A stretch of DNA of 64,000 nucleotides from Hymenobacter sp. BRD128. Its GTDB lineage: Bacteria > Bacteroidota > Bacteroidia > Cytophagales > Hymenobacteraceae. The DNA lies in the NCBI RefSeq assembly GCF_013256625.1, contig NZ_CP053908.1, positions 930,001 through 994,000 of the forward strand, written 5' to 3'. The position numbers and the translations under genes are program-made. This document shows, piece after piece, positions 1 to 8,672 of the stretch; the first letter of the stretch is position 1, and every line of letters begins with the position of its first letter. Below the pieces are notes generated by a model. It did not search any database. It worked only from the letters and a program-made list of their open reading frames with translations, and was not told where the DNA came from.

Positions 1-54
1 CGGGCACTCAGCAACTAAAAATGCTGCCGCCCTGCCCGTTCAGCTCAGCTTTAC

Positions 55-91
55 AGCCCGATTCCAGAAACCTGGAATCGGGCTTTTTTTT
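55..91 (+). terminator. Rho-independent terminator of an upstream gene
   Basis: A 13-bp perfect inverted repeat (arms 55-67 and 72-84, AGCCCGATTCCAG and its complement) with a 4-nt loop is followed directly by a run of T. It most likely ends a plus-strand transcript that enters from outside the window. I see no gene in bases 1-54. Confidence 0.8.
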
Positions 92-114
92 GGTGTTTCC
101 TTTTCGTTACCGCT

Positions 115-966
115 ATGTCACTGCACTTGCTTGCCCGCCCGCACCACCCCGCCGCGCCCGCCTCGGGCATGGTCTGGAAGATGTTGTTCGACCGCCAGCA
201 GGCGCTGCTGCACCGCTGGGCTAGCCCGGTATTTGGCCGCGCCCTCGCCGAGCTGGGTTTGCGCCGCGATGCGCTGCCCAACCTTGCGCACATCGGCCAG
301 GTAGTACACCAGCGCACGGGCTGGACGTTGCTGCTCACCGGCGCACCCATAAGTGAAACGACCTACTGCGCCGCCCTGGCCCGGCGCGAATTGCCGGTAG
401 TGTCGCGGCTGCGCAGCTTCAGCGAGTTTGACCAGCCGCCGGGCGGCCCCGACCTGTTTGCCGACCTCTTCGGCCGGGTGCCGCTGCTGCTGGAGCCCGG
501 CTACGCCGACGCGCTGCAAGCTCTGGGGCAAGCCTGGGCATTGGCTACTTCGCCAGCGGCGCTGGCGCTGCTGCAACGGTTCACGCGCGCCACGTTCGAG
601 CGGGGCTTGCTGGCCGCCCCCGGCGGGCGGCCGCACTTTTACGGCGCGGCCCTGCTGACTTCGGCCCGCCACCTGCACGCCGCCGCCGCCGCCGAAGCGA
701 CGGCTCACCAACCCCTAGCCAGCGCTGTGCTGCACCTGAACCAGCCCGAATCAACCGAGGCTAGCCTGCTGGCCGTGGAAGCACCTGTCTACTACGTAGC
801 TGGCAGCTGGGCCGACCTGGGTGCGGCCTTGCAGGAGCTGCACCAGCAACTCCTAAAAATACAGCGGCAGCTGCTGGCCGGCCGGCCGCTGCCATTTGCC
901 GGCGTGCCCGCCGCGCCCAGTGGCCGGGAGCTGGCATTCGCGGCGCGCATCCCAGGGCTGCGCTAA
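115..966 (+). CDS. Phenylalanine-4-hydroxylase-like protein lacking the iron-binding histidines
   Basis: The 283-residue protein follows the bacterial phenylalanine hydroxylase fold along most of its length. It has VWKMLFDRQ near residue 20, TGW at 68-70, the iron-site loop PDLFADLFGRVPLL at 112-125, TFERGL at 160-165 and HFYGAALLTS at 174-183. In active enzymes the loop reads HDLFGHVP, and its two histidines bind the non-haem iron. Here they are Ala116 and Arg121, while the third ligand, Glu162, is kept. The family uses tetrahydrobiopterin and O2 to convert phenylalanine to tyrosine, and this copy should not bind iron normally. It may be a structural or regulatory paralogue. The gene is monocistronic between two terminators. 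Homology is clear; loss of activity is inferred. Confidence 0.75.
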   Translation: MSLHLLARPHHPAAPASGMVWKMLFDRQQALLHRWASPVFGRALAELGLRRDALPNLAHIGQVVHQRTGWTLLLTGAPISETTYCAALARRELPVVSRLRSFSEFDQPPGGPDLFADLFGRVPLLLEPGYADALQALGQAWALATSPAALALLQRFTRATFERGLLAAPGGRPHFYGAALLTSARHLHAAAAAEATAHQPLASAVLHLNQPESTEASLLAVEAPVYYVAGSWADLGAALQELHQQLLKIQRQLLAGRPLPFAGVPAAPSGRELAFAARIPGLR

Positions 967-991
967 AGCTTGACCCTGTTTCCGAATACAA

Positions 992-1027
992 AAGTGCCTG
1001 CTTCGCGTAAGAAGCAGGCACTTTTTT
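992..1027. terminator. Bidirectional terminator between convergent genes
   Basis: Perfect 13-bp arms (AAGTGCCTGCTTC at 992-1004, complement at 1011-1023) enclose a 6-nt loop. A-rich sequence lies on the left and T-rich on the right, so it can end both the hydroxylase-like transcript and the convergent dienelactone hydrolase transcript. Confidence 0.8.
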
Positions 1028-1044
1028 AGTACGTCAAGAGGCTT

Positions 1045-1908
1045 TTATGCCTTGAGACGAGCCTTCAAATAAGCCAGGGCGCGCTGGTGCGCATCCGCCG
1101 CTAGCTCCTTGTTGTACTTAGGGTTAGAGGGGTTGGCAAAGGCGTGGTCGGCAGGATATTCTTTCACCGTTACTTTTTTGCCGGCGGTAGCCATGTCTTT
1201 TTCAAACTGCTTCACCACCTCGGGATTAATCCACTTATCCTGCTCCGCAAATAAGCCGAGCACGTCCGAGTTCAAGGTTTTGAGCTTGGCCACGTCCTTT
1301 TCGGGCATACCGTAGTACATCACGCAGCCCACGGTTTGCTTGCCGCCGAGCAGGGCGCTTTGCAGGCTCCAGCCGCCGCCAAAGCACCAGCCCACCGAGG
1401 CAAACTGCGCCTTGGGGCCAGCGTACAGCTGCGCGCCTTTAATGATGGCCTGCGCGCGTTCGGTCTTCACGCCTTGCATCAGCTTGCCGGCTTCTTCGGG
1501 CGTGGTGGCTACCTGGCCATCGTAGAGGTCTAGCGCAATGACGTTTACGCCGGGCAGTTCCTGGGCGTAGGTAGCAGCTTCTTTCTTGATATAGTCGTTC
1601 AGGCCCCACCACTCGTGGATGACGAACAGGTATTTGTTGCTTGGCTTGGCGCTCTTAATCTCGAAGCCGTGGCCGGTCTGGCCGTCGGTGGTTTTGAAGG
1701 TAATCATCTGGCCTTCGCCCTCGTAGGAGTAGGGCAGCGGCGCATCGTGGCCGCCCGAGAAGTCCTTGTCGGTGGCCAGCATAGCGAAGGCCTCGGTGGC
1801 GCTGGTCGTGGCCGGGCGGGCACAGCAGCTCAGCACCGTGGCCGTAGTCTGGGCCGTGGCAGTGCCTAGCGAAAAGGCGGCGGCTACTAACAGAAGTAGT
1901 TTTTTCAT
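1045..1908 (-). CDS. Secreted dienelactone hydrolase family protein
   Basis: This 287-residue alpha/beta hydrolase begins with a signal peptide (residues 1-20, cleavage before TTAT), so it acts in the periplasm or outside the cell. The dienelactone hydrolase hallmarks are present: HEWWGLND with Glu99, the nucleophile motif GWCFGGG with Cys175, Asp224 in AEQDKW and His255 in DHAFANP. Together these give the Cys-Asp-His triad. The family hydrolyses dienelactones and other small esters or lactones; the substrate here cannot be read from sequence. It is transcribed alone, converging on the hydroxylase-like gene. Residues 21-50, between the signal peptide and the catalytic domain, look unstructured. 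Confidence 0.85.
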   Translation of the reverse strand: MKKLLLLVAAAFSLGTATAQTTATVLSCCARPATTSATEAFAMLATDKDFSGGHDAPLPYSYEGEGQMITFKTTDGQTGHGFEIKSAKPSNKYLFVIHEWWGLNDYIKKEAATYAQELPGVNVIALDLYDGQVATTPEEAGKLMQGVKTERAQAIIKGAQLYAGPKAQFASVGWCFGGGWSLQSALLGGKQTVGCVMYYGMPEKDVAKLKTLNSDVLGLFAEQDKWINPEVVKQFEKDMATAGKKVTVKEYPADHAFANPSNPKYNKELAADAHQRALAYLKARLKA

Positions 1909-1988
1909 GTAGGTAAAAAGAAAAATGGTCCGGAAAGGTGCTACCCTAACCAGACCATCTCGCAGAGGTTTTCGGAATGCCGGGCGGG

Positions 1989-3299
1989 CTAGCCCACGTA
2001 CTGCGTGCGCACCACGGCGCCCAGTTCGGTGAGCAGCGAAAACAGGCCCACGTAAGTCCGATTCAGATACACAAAGTGGGCCGAGCCGCGGGGCTCGCGC
2101 TGCTGGCGCAGGTCCTGGTCATGCATAAGGTCATCGCCCAGCGCGTAGAGACTACGCATATACGCCGGGTCGCCAAAGTCAAACGTGGCTTGCCTAAACG
2201 GCCGGCCCACCAGCTCCAGCGACTGCGTGAGCGTGCGCAAATACATGGCGCGCAAGGCTGGCGGGTCGGTGGGGCGCAGCACGCCGGCTTCGGCGAGCAG
2301 CGCTTCGAGGCGGGCGGGCTCGGCTAGGGTGGCGGGGTCGAACAAGGCCAAAAACTGCTGCTGCTCCAGCGACGGCACATCTTTCACGCAGCCAAAATCA
2401 AGCACGCCCACGGTGCCGCCAGCGGTGAGGCTAAACAGAAAATTGCCGGGGTGCGGGTCGGCGTGCAGCTGGCGCAACTCGCGCAGCTGGTACTGGTAAA
2501 AATCCCAGAGTGCCTGGCCGAGCTGGTTGCGCACTTCCTGGCTGGGGTTGTCGGCTAGAAACTCGACCAGGTGCTGGCCGGGCAACCAGTCCATGGTCAG
2601 GATGCGTGCTGCCGATAGCGCGGGATAATACGTCGGGAATTGCAGGTGCGGCAGGTGGCCGCACTTGGCCGCCACGGCCTGGCCCCGACTCAGTTCGAGC
2701 TTATAATCAGTCTCTTCGATAAGGCGCGCTTCTACTTCGGCCAAGTACGGGCGCAACGTTTCTTCCTTTAGGCCCATAATGCGCAGCGCTACCGGCTTCA
2801 CCATCGCAATGTCGGACCGGATGCTGGCCCCCACGCCGGGGTACTGCACTTTCACGCCCAGGTTCTTCCCCATTTTGCGGGCAAAATGCACCTGCCCGAT
2901 GCTGGCCGCCTGCCGGGCCTCGGGCTCAAACTCATCAAAAATCTGGCTGGGCGAGTGCCCAAAGGCATCGCGAAACGCCTTGACTACCAGCGGCCCCGAG
3001 AGCGGCGGCGTCTGGTACTGCGCCTGCTTGAACTGCGCCGCGTAGGCGGGCGGCAGTAGGTTTTTTTCCATGGCCAGCATCTGGGCCACCTTCAGCACCG
3101 AGCCTTTCATCTCGCTAAGGGTGCCGTAAAGCTCGGCCGCATTGGCCTCGTGCAGGTCGGTGGTGGGTGAGTCGGCGCCCACGGCTTTCTTGGCGTAGTG
3201 CTGCACGTAGTTGGCGCCCACCTTAAAGCCGGTTTTGGCGAAGCGGGCGGCGCGGGCCACCTTGGAGGTGGGCAGCGATTCCTGAGGTTGGTCGGACAT
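1989..3299 (-). CDS. ABC1/UbiB (AarF) family atypical kinase
   Basis: The 436-residue protein has the UbiB-type kinase signatures: KGSVLKVAQMLA (the KxGQ-type segment), ASIGQVHFA replacing the P-loop, GVKVQYPG with the N-lobe lysine, LHADPHPGNFLF as catalytic loop and VLDFGCVK as the metal-binding DFG. UbiB and ADCK proteins are ATPases that support ubiquinone or menaquinone and lipid metabolism at membranes. No C-terminal transmembrane pair is obvious, so it may be peripheral. It starts 2 bp after the stop of the TetR-like gene, so the two are co-transcribed. The family call is secure; the lipid or quinone target is unknown. Confidence 0.9.
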   Translation of the reverse strand: MSDQPQESLPTSKVARAARFAKTGFKVGANYVQHYAKKAVGADSPTTDLHEANAAELYGTLSEMKGSVLKVAQMLAMEKNLLPPAYAAQFKQAQYQTPPLSGPLVVKAFRDAFGHSPSQIFDEFEPEARQAASIGQVHFARKMGKNLGVKVQYPGVGASIRSDIAMVKPVALRIMGLKEETLRPYLAEVEARLIEETDYKLELSRGQAVAAKCGHLPHLQFPTYYPALSAARILTMDWLPGQHLVEFLADNPSQEVRNQLGQALWDFYQYQLRELRQLHADPHPGNFLFSLTAGGTVGVLDFGCVKDVPSLEQQQFLALFDPATLAEPARLEALLAEAGVLRPTDPPALRAMYLRTLTQSLELVGRPFRQATFDFGDPAYMRSLYALGDDLMHDQDLRQQREPRGSAHFVYLNRTYVGLFSLLTELGAVVRTQYVG

Positions 3300-3301
3300 G
3301 G

Positions 3302-3937
3302 CTAGGCGCGCTTTTGCAGCAAAAACCGGCCAAAGTCCAGGGCCGAGTCAAACGTATTGCGGCCCACTAGGTCAAAACTTAGGGTCACGGCCTTTTCCAC
3401 GGCCGCGTCGGTGCGCTCGAAGTTGGCCGACTCGTCGCGCACGAAATAGAGCAGGATAAACTGCAGCTGGCGCAAGAAAATGCGCCCGTAGCCATCCTGC
3501 AAAAACGGCCGGCTAGCCACCTCGCCAGTGGCGCGACCCTCTTGCAAAAGCTCCTGCACAAATTCTTTAAACTCGTCTTCAAACTTGCTCAGCACTTTAG
3601 GTATCAAGGCTGGCTGGCGCTTTTGCGAGCGGCCCAGCGTGAGCAGTACGAAGCTGCGGTTGTTTTTCAGAATTTCGAGCAGCGTGTAATAAAACGCCAG
3701 CAGCTTCTCGCGGGCGCCGTAGCCCTGCCAGGCCGGTTCCTGGCTAGCCTGGGCGCGGGCTTCGCGGCCAAAATCGACCCACGCCTCGCGGTCGATAACG
3801 GCAAAGGAGGCGTAGTGGCGATAAAATTCACTCTCCGTAATACCCTGTGCGTCGGCAAAGGCAAAAACGGTTTTGGGCGCGCGGCCGTGGCGGCGCAAGT
3901 AGTCGAGGTAGGCGGGCTTTAGCAGGGTTGGCTCCAT
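3302..3937 (-). CDS. TetR-like helical protein paired with the UbiB kinase
   Basis: This 211-residue, probably all-helical protein starts with a helix-turn-helix-like stretch (residues 9-47, VFAFADAQGITESEFYRHYA). A longer helical domain similar to the ligand-binding part of TetR proteins follows. The recognition segment lacks several residues typical of DNA-binding TetR members, so it may regulate by protein contact instead. It precedes the UbiB-family kinase with a 2-bp gap, which points to a shared task. From general knowledge of the group, this pair is common in Bacteroidota. The structural call is moderate and the function is not known. Confidence 0.65.
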   Translation of the reverse strand: MEPTLLKPAYLDYLRRHGRAPKTVFAFADAQGITESEFYRHYASFAVIDREAWVDFGREARAQASQEPAWQGYGAREKLLAFYYTLLEILKNNRSFVLLTLGRSQKRQPALIPKVLSKFEDEFKEFVQELLQEGRATGEVASRPFLQDGYGRIFLRQLQFILLYFVRDESANFERTDAAVEKAVTLSFDLVGRNTFDSALDFGRFLLQKRA

Positions 3938-3982
3938 GCAAGTATAACCGTGAGCGCTGCCCGGCAGTTCGGGCTAGCCGGC

Positions 3983-5293
3983 TTATTTACGGCCCTTGCG
4001 GATGAGGTCGATGGCGCGCTCGCGGCCAAACTTGTGGTCCACTATCGGCGCCGGATACTGGTCGGTGCCAAACTCGGGCACCCACTGCTTTACGTATTTA
4101 TACTCAGGGTCGTACTGCTTTTGCTGGCTGTCGGGGCTATACACCCGAAACCAGGGCGCGGCCACCGCACCGGTGCCGGCCATCCACTGCCAGTTGCCCA
4201 CATTGTTGCTCATGTCGTAGTCGAGCAGCTTCTCCGAGAAGTAGTGCTCGCCCAGCCTCCAGTCGATAAACAACTGCTTGACCAGCAAGCCGGCTGCCGC
4301 AATGCGCGCCCGGTTATGCATGTAGCCCGTGGCGTTGAGCTGCCGCATGCCCGCATCCACGAGCGGGAAGCCGGTTCGGCCCTCGCACCAGGCTTTGTAT
4401 TGCTCGGGGTCATCGCGGTAGGGGAGGTGGCGCATCTTGGGGTCGTAGGCCTCCGTGGCGGTATTCGGGAAATGCCAGAGCAGCATCATGAAGAAATCGC
4501 GCCATATCATCTCGTTTAAGAGCTTATCGTTCAGTTCCTGCGCCTGGTGCATGAGCTGCCGAATACTGACCGTGCCGAAGCGCAAATGCACCGACATGCG
4601 CGTAGTGCCGCGCTTGAGCGCCGGTAAGTCCCGCACTTTGTCGTAGTTTTTTACTACTTCGGCCGGCGGCAGGTGGGCCGGCGGCGTCCACTGCTCGTGC
4701 CGCTCAAAGCCCATTTCCTGTAGGGTCGGCCGGCTGGCATCGCCACGCTTGAGGCTAGCCAGGTTCTCCTTTTTAAAAAGCCTGGCCGATGGGTGCGGCT
4801 TAAAATCGTCCGGCGTCACCTTCGCTTGCCAAGCTTTGGAATACGCTCCAAATACCTTTGAGGGCTTGCCGTTTTTAGTTAGCAGCTCGTCTTTGGCGAA
4901 GATAACCTGGTCCTTGAAAGATTTGAACTCCACATCGTGCGCTTGCAGCAGCTTCGCAATGGCCGCGTCGCGCTCGGTGGCGTAGGGCTCATAGTCTTCG
5001 TTGGTGTACACGGCGGCCACGTCGTAGTCCTGGAGCAGCTGCTTGAACACGGCCGGCGTGCGGCCGTAGCGGGCTAGCAGGCCGCCGCCGGCCGCGTGCG
5101 CCTCGTGGGCCAGCCGCTCCACCTGGTCTAAAATGAAGGTGAGCCGCGCGTCGTCCTTGGGCAGCTTTTCCAGAATAGTCTGGTCATAGATGAACAGCGG
5201 CAGCACCGGCTGGCCGCTTTGCAAGGCGGCGGCCAGCCCCGCATTATCCTGGAAGCGCAGGTCGCGCCGGTGCCAGAAGAGCGTGATTTTCAT
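3983..5293 (-). CDS. phrB: Deoxyribodipyrimidine photolyase (cryptochrome/photolyase family)
   Basis: The 436-residue protein has both photolyase domains. The N-terminal antenna domain starts KITLFWHRRDLRFQDNAGL. The FAD-binding domain has TTRMSVHLRFGTVS, WRDFFMMLLWHFP, GFPLVDAGMRQLNATGYMHN and MSNNVGNWQWMAGTG. The Asn-Asn-Val-Gly-Asn-Trp segment and tryptophan-rich helices are those of CPD-repairing enzymes that reverse UV-induced pyrimidine dimers with blue light. It follows the SDR gene by 15 bp on the same strand and is probably co-transcribed with it. A light-response role without repair (cryptochrome) cannot be excluded, but the residues favour repair. Confidence 0.9.
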   Translation of the reverse strand: MKITLFWHRRDLRFQDNAGLAAALQSGQPVLPLFIYDQTILEKLPKDDARLTFILDQVERLAHEAHAAGGGLLARYGRTPAVFKQLLQDYDVAAVYTNEDYEPYATERDAAIAKLLQAHDVEFKSFKDQVIFAKDELLTKNGKPSKVFGAYSKAWQAKVTPDDFKPHPSARLFKKENLASLKRGDASRPTLQEMGFERHEQWTPPAHLPPAEVVKNYDKVRDLPALKRGTTRMSVHLRFGTVSIRQLMHQAQELNDKLLNEMIWRDFFMMLLWHFPNTATEAYDPKMRHLPYRDDPEQYKAWCEGRTGFPLVDAGMRQLNATGYMHNRARIAAAGLLVKQLFIDWRLGEHYFSEKLLDYDMSNNVGNWQWMAGTGAVAAPWFRVYSPDSQQKQYDPEYKYVKQWVPEFGTDQYPAPIVDHKFGRERAIDLIRKGRK

Positions 5294-5308
5294 GTGATAA
5301 ACGACTGA

Positions 5309-6025
5309 TTATTTCAGCTTGCCCATGCCGCCATCCACGGCCAGCACCTGGCCGGTAATGAAGGTGGCCTGGTCGGAAAGCAGGAACGCGGCCATACCAG
5401 CCAGGTCGCTGGCCCGGCCCACGCGCTGCAAAGGGTGGCGCTTGGCGCCAGCCTCAGCTTTTTCGGGCGTGTTGAGCAGGGCGGCGGTTAGCGGCGTATC
5501 GGTGAGGCTGGGGGCCAGGCAGTTGACGCGCAGGCCACTGGCCGCGTACTCGGCGGCCAGCGCCCGCGTGAGGCCCTCCACGGCCGCCTTGGCGGTGGCG
5601 ATGCTGGTGTGAAAGCTCATGCCCACGGCGGCGGCCACTGTGCTGAACAGCACCACGCTCGCCCCACCCTCGGCCTTTTTGAGGCGCTTGATGGTGGCTT
5701 GCAACGCCTGCACCGCCCCCAGCACATTCAGCTCAAAATCGGCGCGAAAATCCTCGGCTGGCACCCGCTCAAAAGGCCGTAGCTTAATGGAGCCGGGGCA
5801 ATACACGAGGCCGTGCAGCACCTCGGGCAGCGCATCGAAAGCCGTGCCTACGGGCTGGGTGGCGTCGTAAGTGAAATGTGTGGTGCCGAGCGCCGCCAGC
5901 TCGGGCGAGAGGTGGCGCGAAGCGGCGAACAGCGTGGCACCTTCGGCGTGCAGCAGCTGGGCGGTGGCTAGCCCAATGCCCGACGAGGCCCCCACCACGA
6001 GAATGTTTTTACCAGTAAAAGTCAT
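5309..6025 (-). CDS. SDR family protein with an atypical active site
   Basis: The 238-residue Rossmann-fold protein has the cofactor motif GASSGIG (residues 12-18), so it should bind NAD(P). The C-terminus ITGQVLAVDGGM is typical of FabG-like SDR proteins. The catalytic segment reads FHTSIATAKAAVEG: the lysine is kept, but the residue four places before it, normally the catalytic tyrosine, is isoleucine. The aligned serine position is a Ser-Thr pair. The substitution may be a feature of a whole subfamily. The gene lies 15 bp upstream of the photolyase gene, a recurring neighbour type in Bacteroidota. Substrate is unknown. Confidence 0.8.
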   Translation of the reverse strand: MTFTGKNILVVGASSGIGLATAQLLHAEGATLFAASRHLSPELAALGTTHFTYDATQPVGTAFDALPEVLHGLVYCPGSIKLRPFERVPAEDFRADFELNVLGAVQALQATIKRLKKAEGGASVVLFSTVAAAVGMSFHTSIATAKAAVEGLTRALAAEYAASGLRVNCLAPSLTDTPLTAALLNTPEKAEAGAKRHPLQRVGRASDLAGMAAFLLSDQATFITGQVLAVDGGMGKLK

Positions 6026-6125
6026 TTGTCAGCGCACAAGCAAGTAAGTGAGCTTGACTAACGGCTGAGCTAAGGCAAGGTTGTAGCCCAACCCGGCTTG
6101 GGAATGGATGGCGCGCTGGTTTACT

Positions 6126-6151
6126 TAAAAGCCCGCTTAAAGCCGGGCTGC
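6126..6151 (-). terminator. Terminator downstream of the EamA transporter gene
   Basis: Read on the minus strand, AGCCCG and CGGGCT flank a TTTAAG-containing loop and are followed by TTTTAAG. It sits just after the EamA transporter stop and separates it from the SDR/photolyase pair. Confidence 0.55.
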
Positions 6152-6165
6152 GCGCCGCGCAAGCG

Positions 6166-7089
6166 CTACGGCGCGGCGGGCTCCAGTGGGGCGGCGGCCG
6201 GCTTGGGCCGGCGGCTCACCAGCCACACGCCTACAAAGATGAGCGTCGCCTGCCAGGCTTTATCCAGAGTGAACCGGTCCTTGCCCGTGGCCACCGCAAT
6301 GAGCACCGCCAGCACCGGCTGCAGGTAGATATACACCCCCAGCAACGAAGGCGTAGCGTACTTCAACGCCCAGTTATTCAAGAGATAAGCCAGGATAGTG
6401 AGGAAGAAGACCATGTAGCCGATTTCGGCCCAGATGTAGAGTGGAAAACTGCTGTAATCGGCCTGAATAGCCTGTGGCAAGCCTATCGGGATGGCAATGA
6501 CGCCGCCCACCAGAAAAATGCGCGTCAGCACCGTAAAGGCGTGGTATTTCTTCATAAGCGGCGCTACCAGCACCAGGTACAGGCCAAATACAGTCGCATT
6601 AAACAGTAGATACAAGTTGCCAGCCAGCGCGTCCTTAGCCTCGGCACCGTTGCTGGGCCGGCTCAGGATGAGCGCCGCCGCGCCGATGGCACCCAGCGCC
6701 ACGCCGGCTAGCTTGGGCAGCGTGATTTTGTCTTTGAGCAGCACGGCCGAGGCCAGCACCACTACGATGGGCGAAATAGTTTGGAGCAGCGAGGCATTGA
6801 TGGGCGTGGTCAGGTTGAGACCGGCAAAAAAGGATAATTGGTTGAGCCCAATGCCCAGCACGCCGCTGGCAATGGCCCGCATATTATCGGCCCGGCCCGT
6901 AATGCGCTCGCCCGGCGCCACCGCTAGCTTAATCAACCCAAAAAACAGCGCGGCCCCGGCAATGCGCAGCGTCACGATGCCCAGCGGCTGCATGTAGTGC
7001 GGCATAATGTCCTTGGCTAGGCTATAGGTGCCGGCGTAAATAAGCGAAACCAGAAACAGAGCCGTGTGCAGGCGAATTTTAGCGAACAT
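6166..7089 (-). CDS. EamA/DMT-superfamily transporter
   Basis: This 307-residue integral membrane protein has about ten hydrophobic helices in two homologous halves of five, the drug/metabolite transporter layout. The start is HTALFLVSLIYAGTYSLAKD and the internal repeat begins near LAGNLYLLFNATVFGLYLVL. EamA proteins export amino acids, metabolites or drugs across the inner membrane. The substrate cannot be predicted. It is divergent from rarA, with an inverted-repeat element between them, and is probably monocistronic. The C-terminus is a short proline/alanine-rich tail. Confidence 0.85.
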   Translation of the reverse strand: MFAKIRLHTALFLVSLIYAGTYSLAKDIMPHYMQPLGIVTLRIAGAALFFGLIKLAVAPGERITGRADNMRAIASGVLGIGLNQLSFFAGLNLTTPINASLLQTISPIVVVLASAVLLKDKITLPKLAGVALGAIGAAALILSRPSNGAEAKDALAGNLYLLFNATVFGLYLVLVAPLMKKYHAFTVLTRIFLVGGVIAIPIGLPQAIQADYSSFPLYIWAEIGYMVFFLTILAYLLNNWALKYATPSLLGVYIYLQPVLAVLIAVATGKDRFTLDKAWQATLIFVGVWLVSRRPKPAAAPLEPAAP

Positions 7090-7100
7090 AAAGTAGAAGC

Positions 7101-7239
7101 GCCAGTAGCGCAGTGGTAGCGCGAACTTTGTAGCTCGCGTTTGCGCCCCGCCCGCCAGTGTTTGTCAGGAACGTCTGAGCTGGCGCGGCAATGCGAACTA
7201 CAAAGTTGGCTCTGCCCTTGTTAAGTCGCGCTACTGCGG
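7101..7239. repeat. Imperfect inverted-repeat element between eamA-type gene and rarA
   Basis: AACTTTGTAGCTCGCGTT (7124-7141) is mirrored by AATGCGAACTACAAAGTT (7190-7207) with two mismatches. Outer arms around GTAGCGCG (left) and CGCGCTAC (right, 7227-7234) continue the symmetry, with about 20 extra bases on the right. No protein is encoded. It resembles a small non-autonomous element, and it also occupies the divergent promoter region. Confidence 0.5.
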
Positions 7240-7251
7240 TTACTCTATTCC

Positions 7252-8544
7252 ATGGCTTCTCTGTTCGATACTCCTAACACTGCCCCGCTGGCCGAGCGCC
7301 GCCGCCCGCGCCGCCTGGCCGACTACGCCGGCCAAACCCACCTGCTGGGCGAGCACGGCGTGTTGCGCCGCTACCTGGCTGCCGGGCGGCTGCCCTCGCT
7401 CATCTTGTGGGGGCCACCGGGCGTGGGCAAAACCACCCTGGCCCTGCTGCTGGCCGAGGAGCTAAAACGGCCTTTCGCCATGCTTTCGGCCATTAATGCT
7501 GGGGTGAAGGACGTGCGTGAGGTCATCGACCGCGCCAAAAAACAGGCCGGCACCATCCTGTTTATTGATGAGATTCACCGCTTTAGCAAGGCGCAGCAGG
7601 ATGCGCTGCTGGGCGCCGTAGAAAACGGCACGGTCACGCTCATCGGCGCCACTACCGAAAACCCGTCGTTTGAAGTGATTCCGGCGCTGCTGTCGCGCTG
7701 CCAGGTGTACACGCTGGAGGCCCTGAGCGCCGACACGCTGCGCGCCATCGTGCGCCGCGCCCTGGCCGAGGATGAAGTGCTCAGTAAAATTCCGGTCGAT
7801 GTAGTGGAAGACCACGCGCTGCTAGCCCTCTCGGGCGGCGATGCCCGCAAGCTGCTCGGCCTGCTCGAGCTGGTAGTCGAAAGCACGCCACCCGACGCCA
7901 GCGGCCGCGTGCAGCTCACCGACGAGGCCGTGCAGCGCACGGCCCAGCGCCCGCTGGCCCGCTACGACAAGGGCGGCGAAATGCACTACGACGTCATTTC
8001 GGCCTTTATCAAGAGTATTCGTGGCTCCGACCCCAACGCCGCGCTCTACTACCTGGCCGTGATGCTCGAAGGCGGCGAAGATGTAAAATTTATCGCCCGC
8101 CGCCTGCTCATTCTTTCTTCCGAAGACATCGGCAACGCCAACCCCAACGCCCTGCTGCTGGCCCAAAGCTGCTTCCAGGCGTGCACGGTCATCGGCCTGC
8201 CCGAGTCTGATTTGATTCTGAGCCAGACGGTTATCTACCTGGCCACTTCGCCCAAGAGCAATGCCGCCTACACCGCCATCCGGGCGGCGCAGGCCCAGGT
8301 GCGCCAGCAGGGCGTGCACCCGGTGCCGGTGCCGCTGCGCAACGCGCCCACCAAGCTGCTGAAGGAGCTAGGCTATGGCCAAGCCTACCAATACTCACAC
8401 AACGGCGCGGGCAACTTCGCTTACCAGGAGTTTATGCCCGAGGCATTGAGCGGCACCCGTTACTACGACCCCGGCGACAACCCCGCCGAGGCCAAAATCC
8501 GGGAGCGGCTGCGCGGCTGGTGGCAGGAAAAGTATGGGTACTAA
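7252..8544 (+). CDS. rarA: Replication-associated recombination protein A (AAA+ ATPase)
   Basis: The 430-residue AAA+ protein has Walker [15 protein letters not shown] (residues 53-66), Walker [11 protein letters not shown], sensor-1 region [11 protein letters not shown] and the C-terminal tetramerisation region typical of RarA/MgsA/WRNIP1. RarA acts at stalled replication forks with RecA and single-strand-binding protein. It lies downstream of the inverted-repeat element and starts at ATG 7252. The next gene, sppA, is in the same direction, 128 bp on, and has its own possible -7 box. Confidence 0.95.
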   Translation: MASLFDTPNTAPLAERRRPRRLADYAGQTHLLGEHGVLRRYLAAGRLPSLILWGPPGVGKTTLALLLAEELKRPFAMLSAINAGVKDVREVIDRAKKQAGTILFIDEIHRFSKAQQDALLGAVENGTVTLIGATTENPSFEVIPALLSRCQVYTLEALSADTLRAIVRRALAEDEVLSKIPVDVVEDHALLALSGGDARKLLGLLELVVESTPPDASGRVQLTDEAVQRTAQRPLARYDKGGEMHYDVISAFIKSIRGSDPNAALYYLAVMLEGGEDVKFIARRLLILSSEDIGNANPNALLLAQSCFQACTVIGLPESDLILSQTVIYLATSPKSNAAYTAIRAAQAQVRQQGVHPVPVPLRNAPTKLLKELGYGQAYQYSHNGAGNFAYQEFMPEALSGTRYYDPGDNPAEAKIRERLRGWWQEKYGY

Positions 8545-8672
8545 TCGCAGATTTTACGGATTTGAGCCGATTGCTCGGCTGCTAGCCAGCAGAAAAGTTT
8601 ACGGGCCGTAATGCCTTGCGCCAAACTGCGATAGAGGCTGCTACCTTTACCCGACCAATTAGCTGCCCTTTC

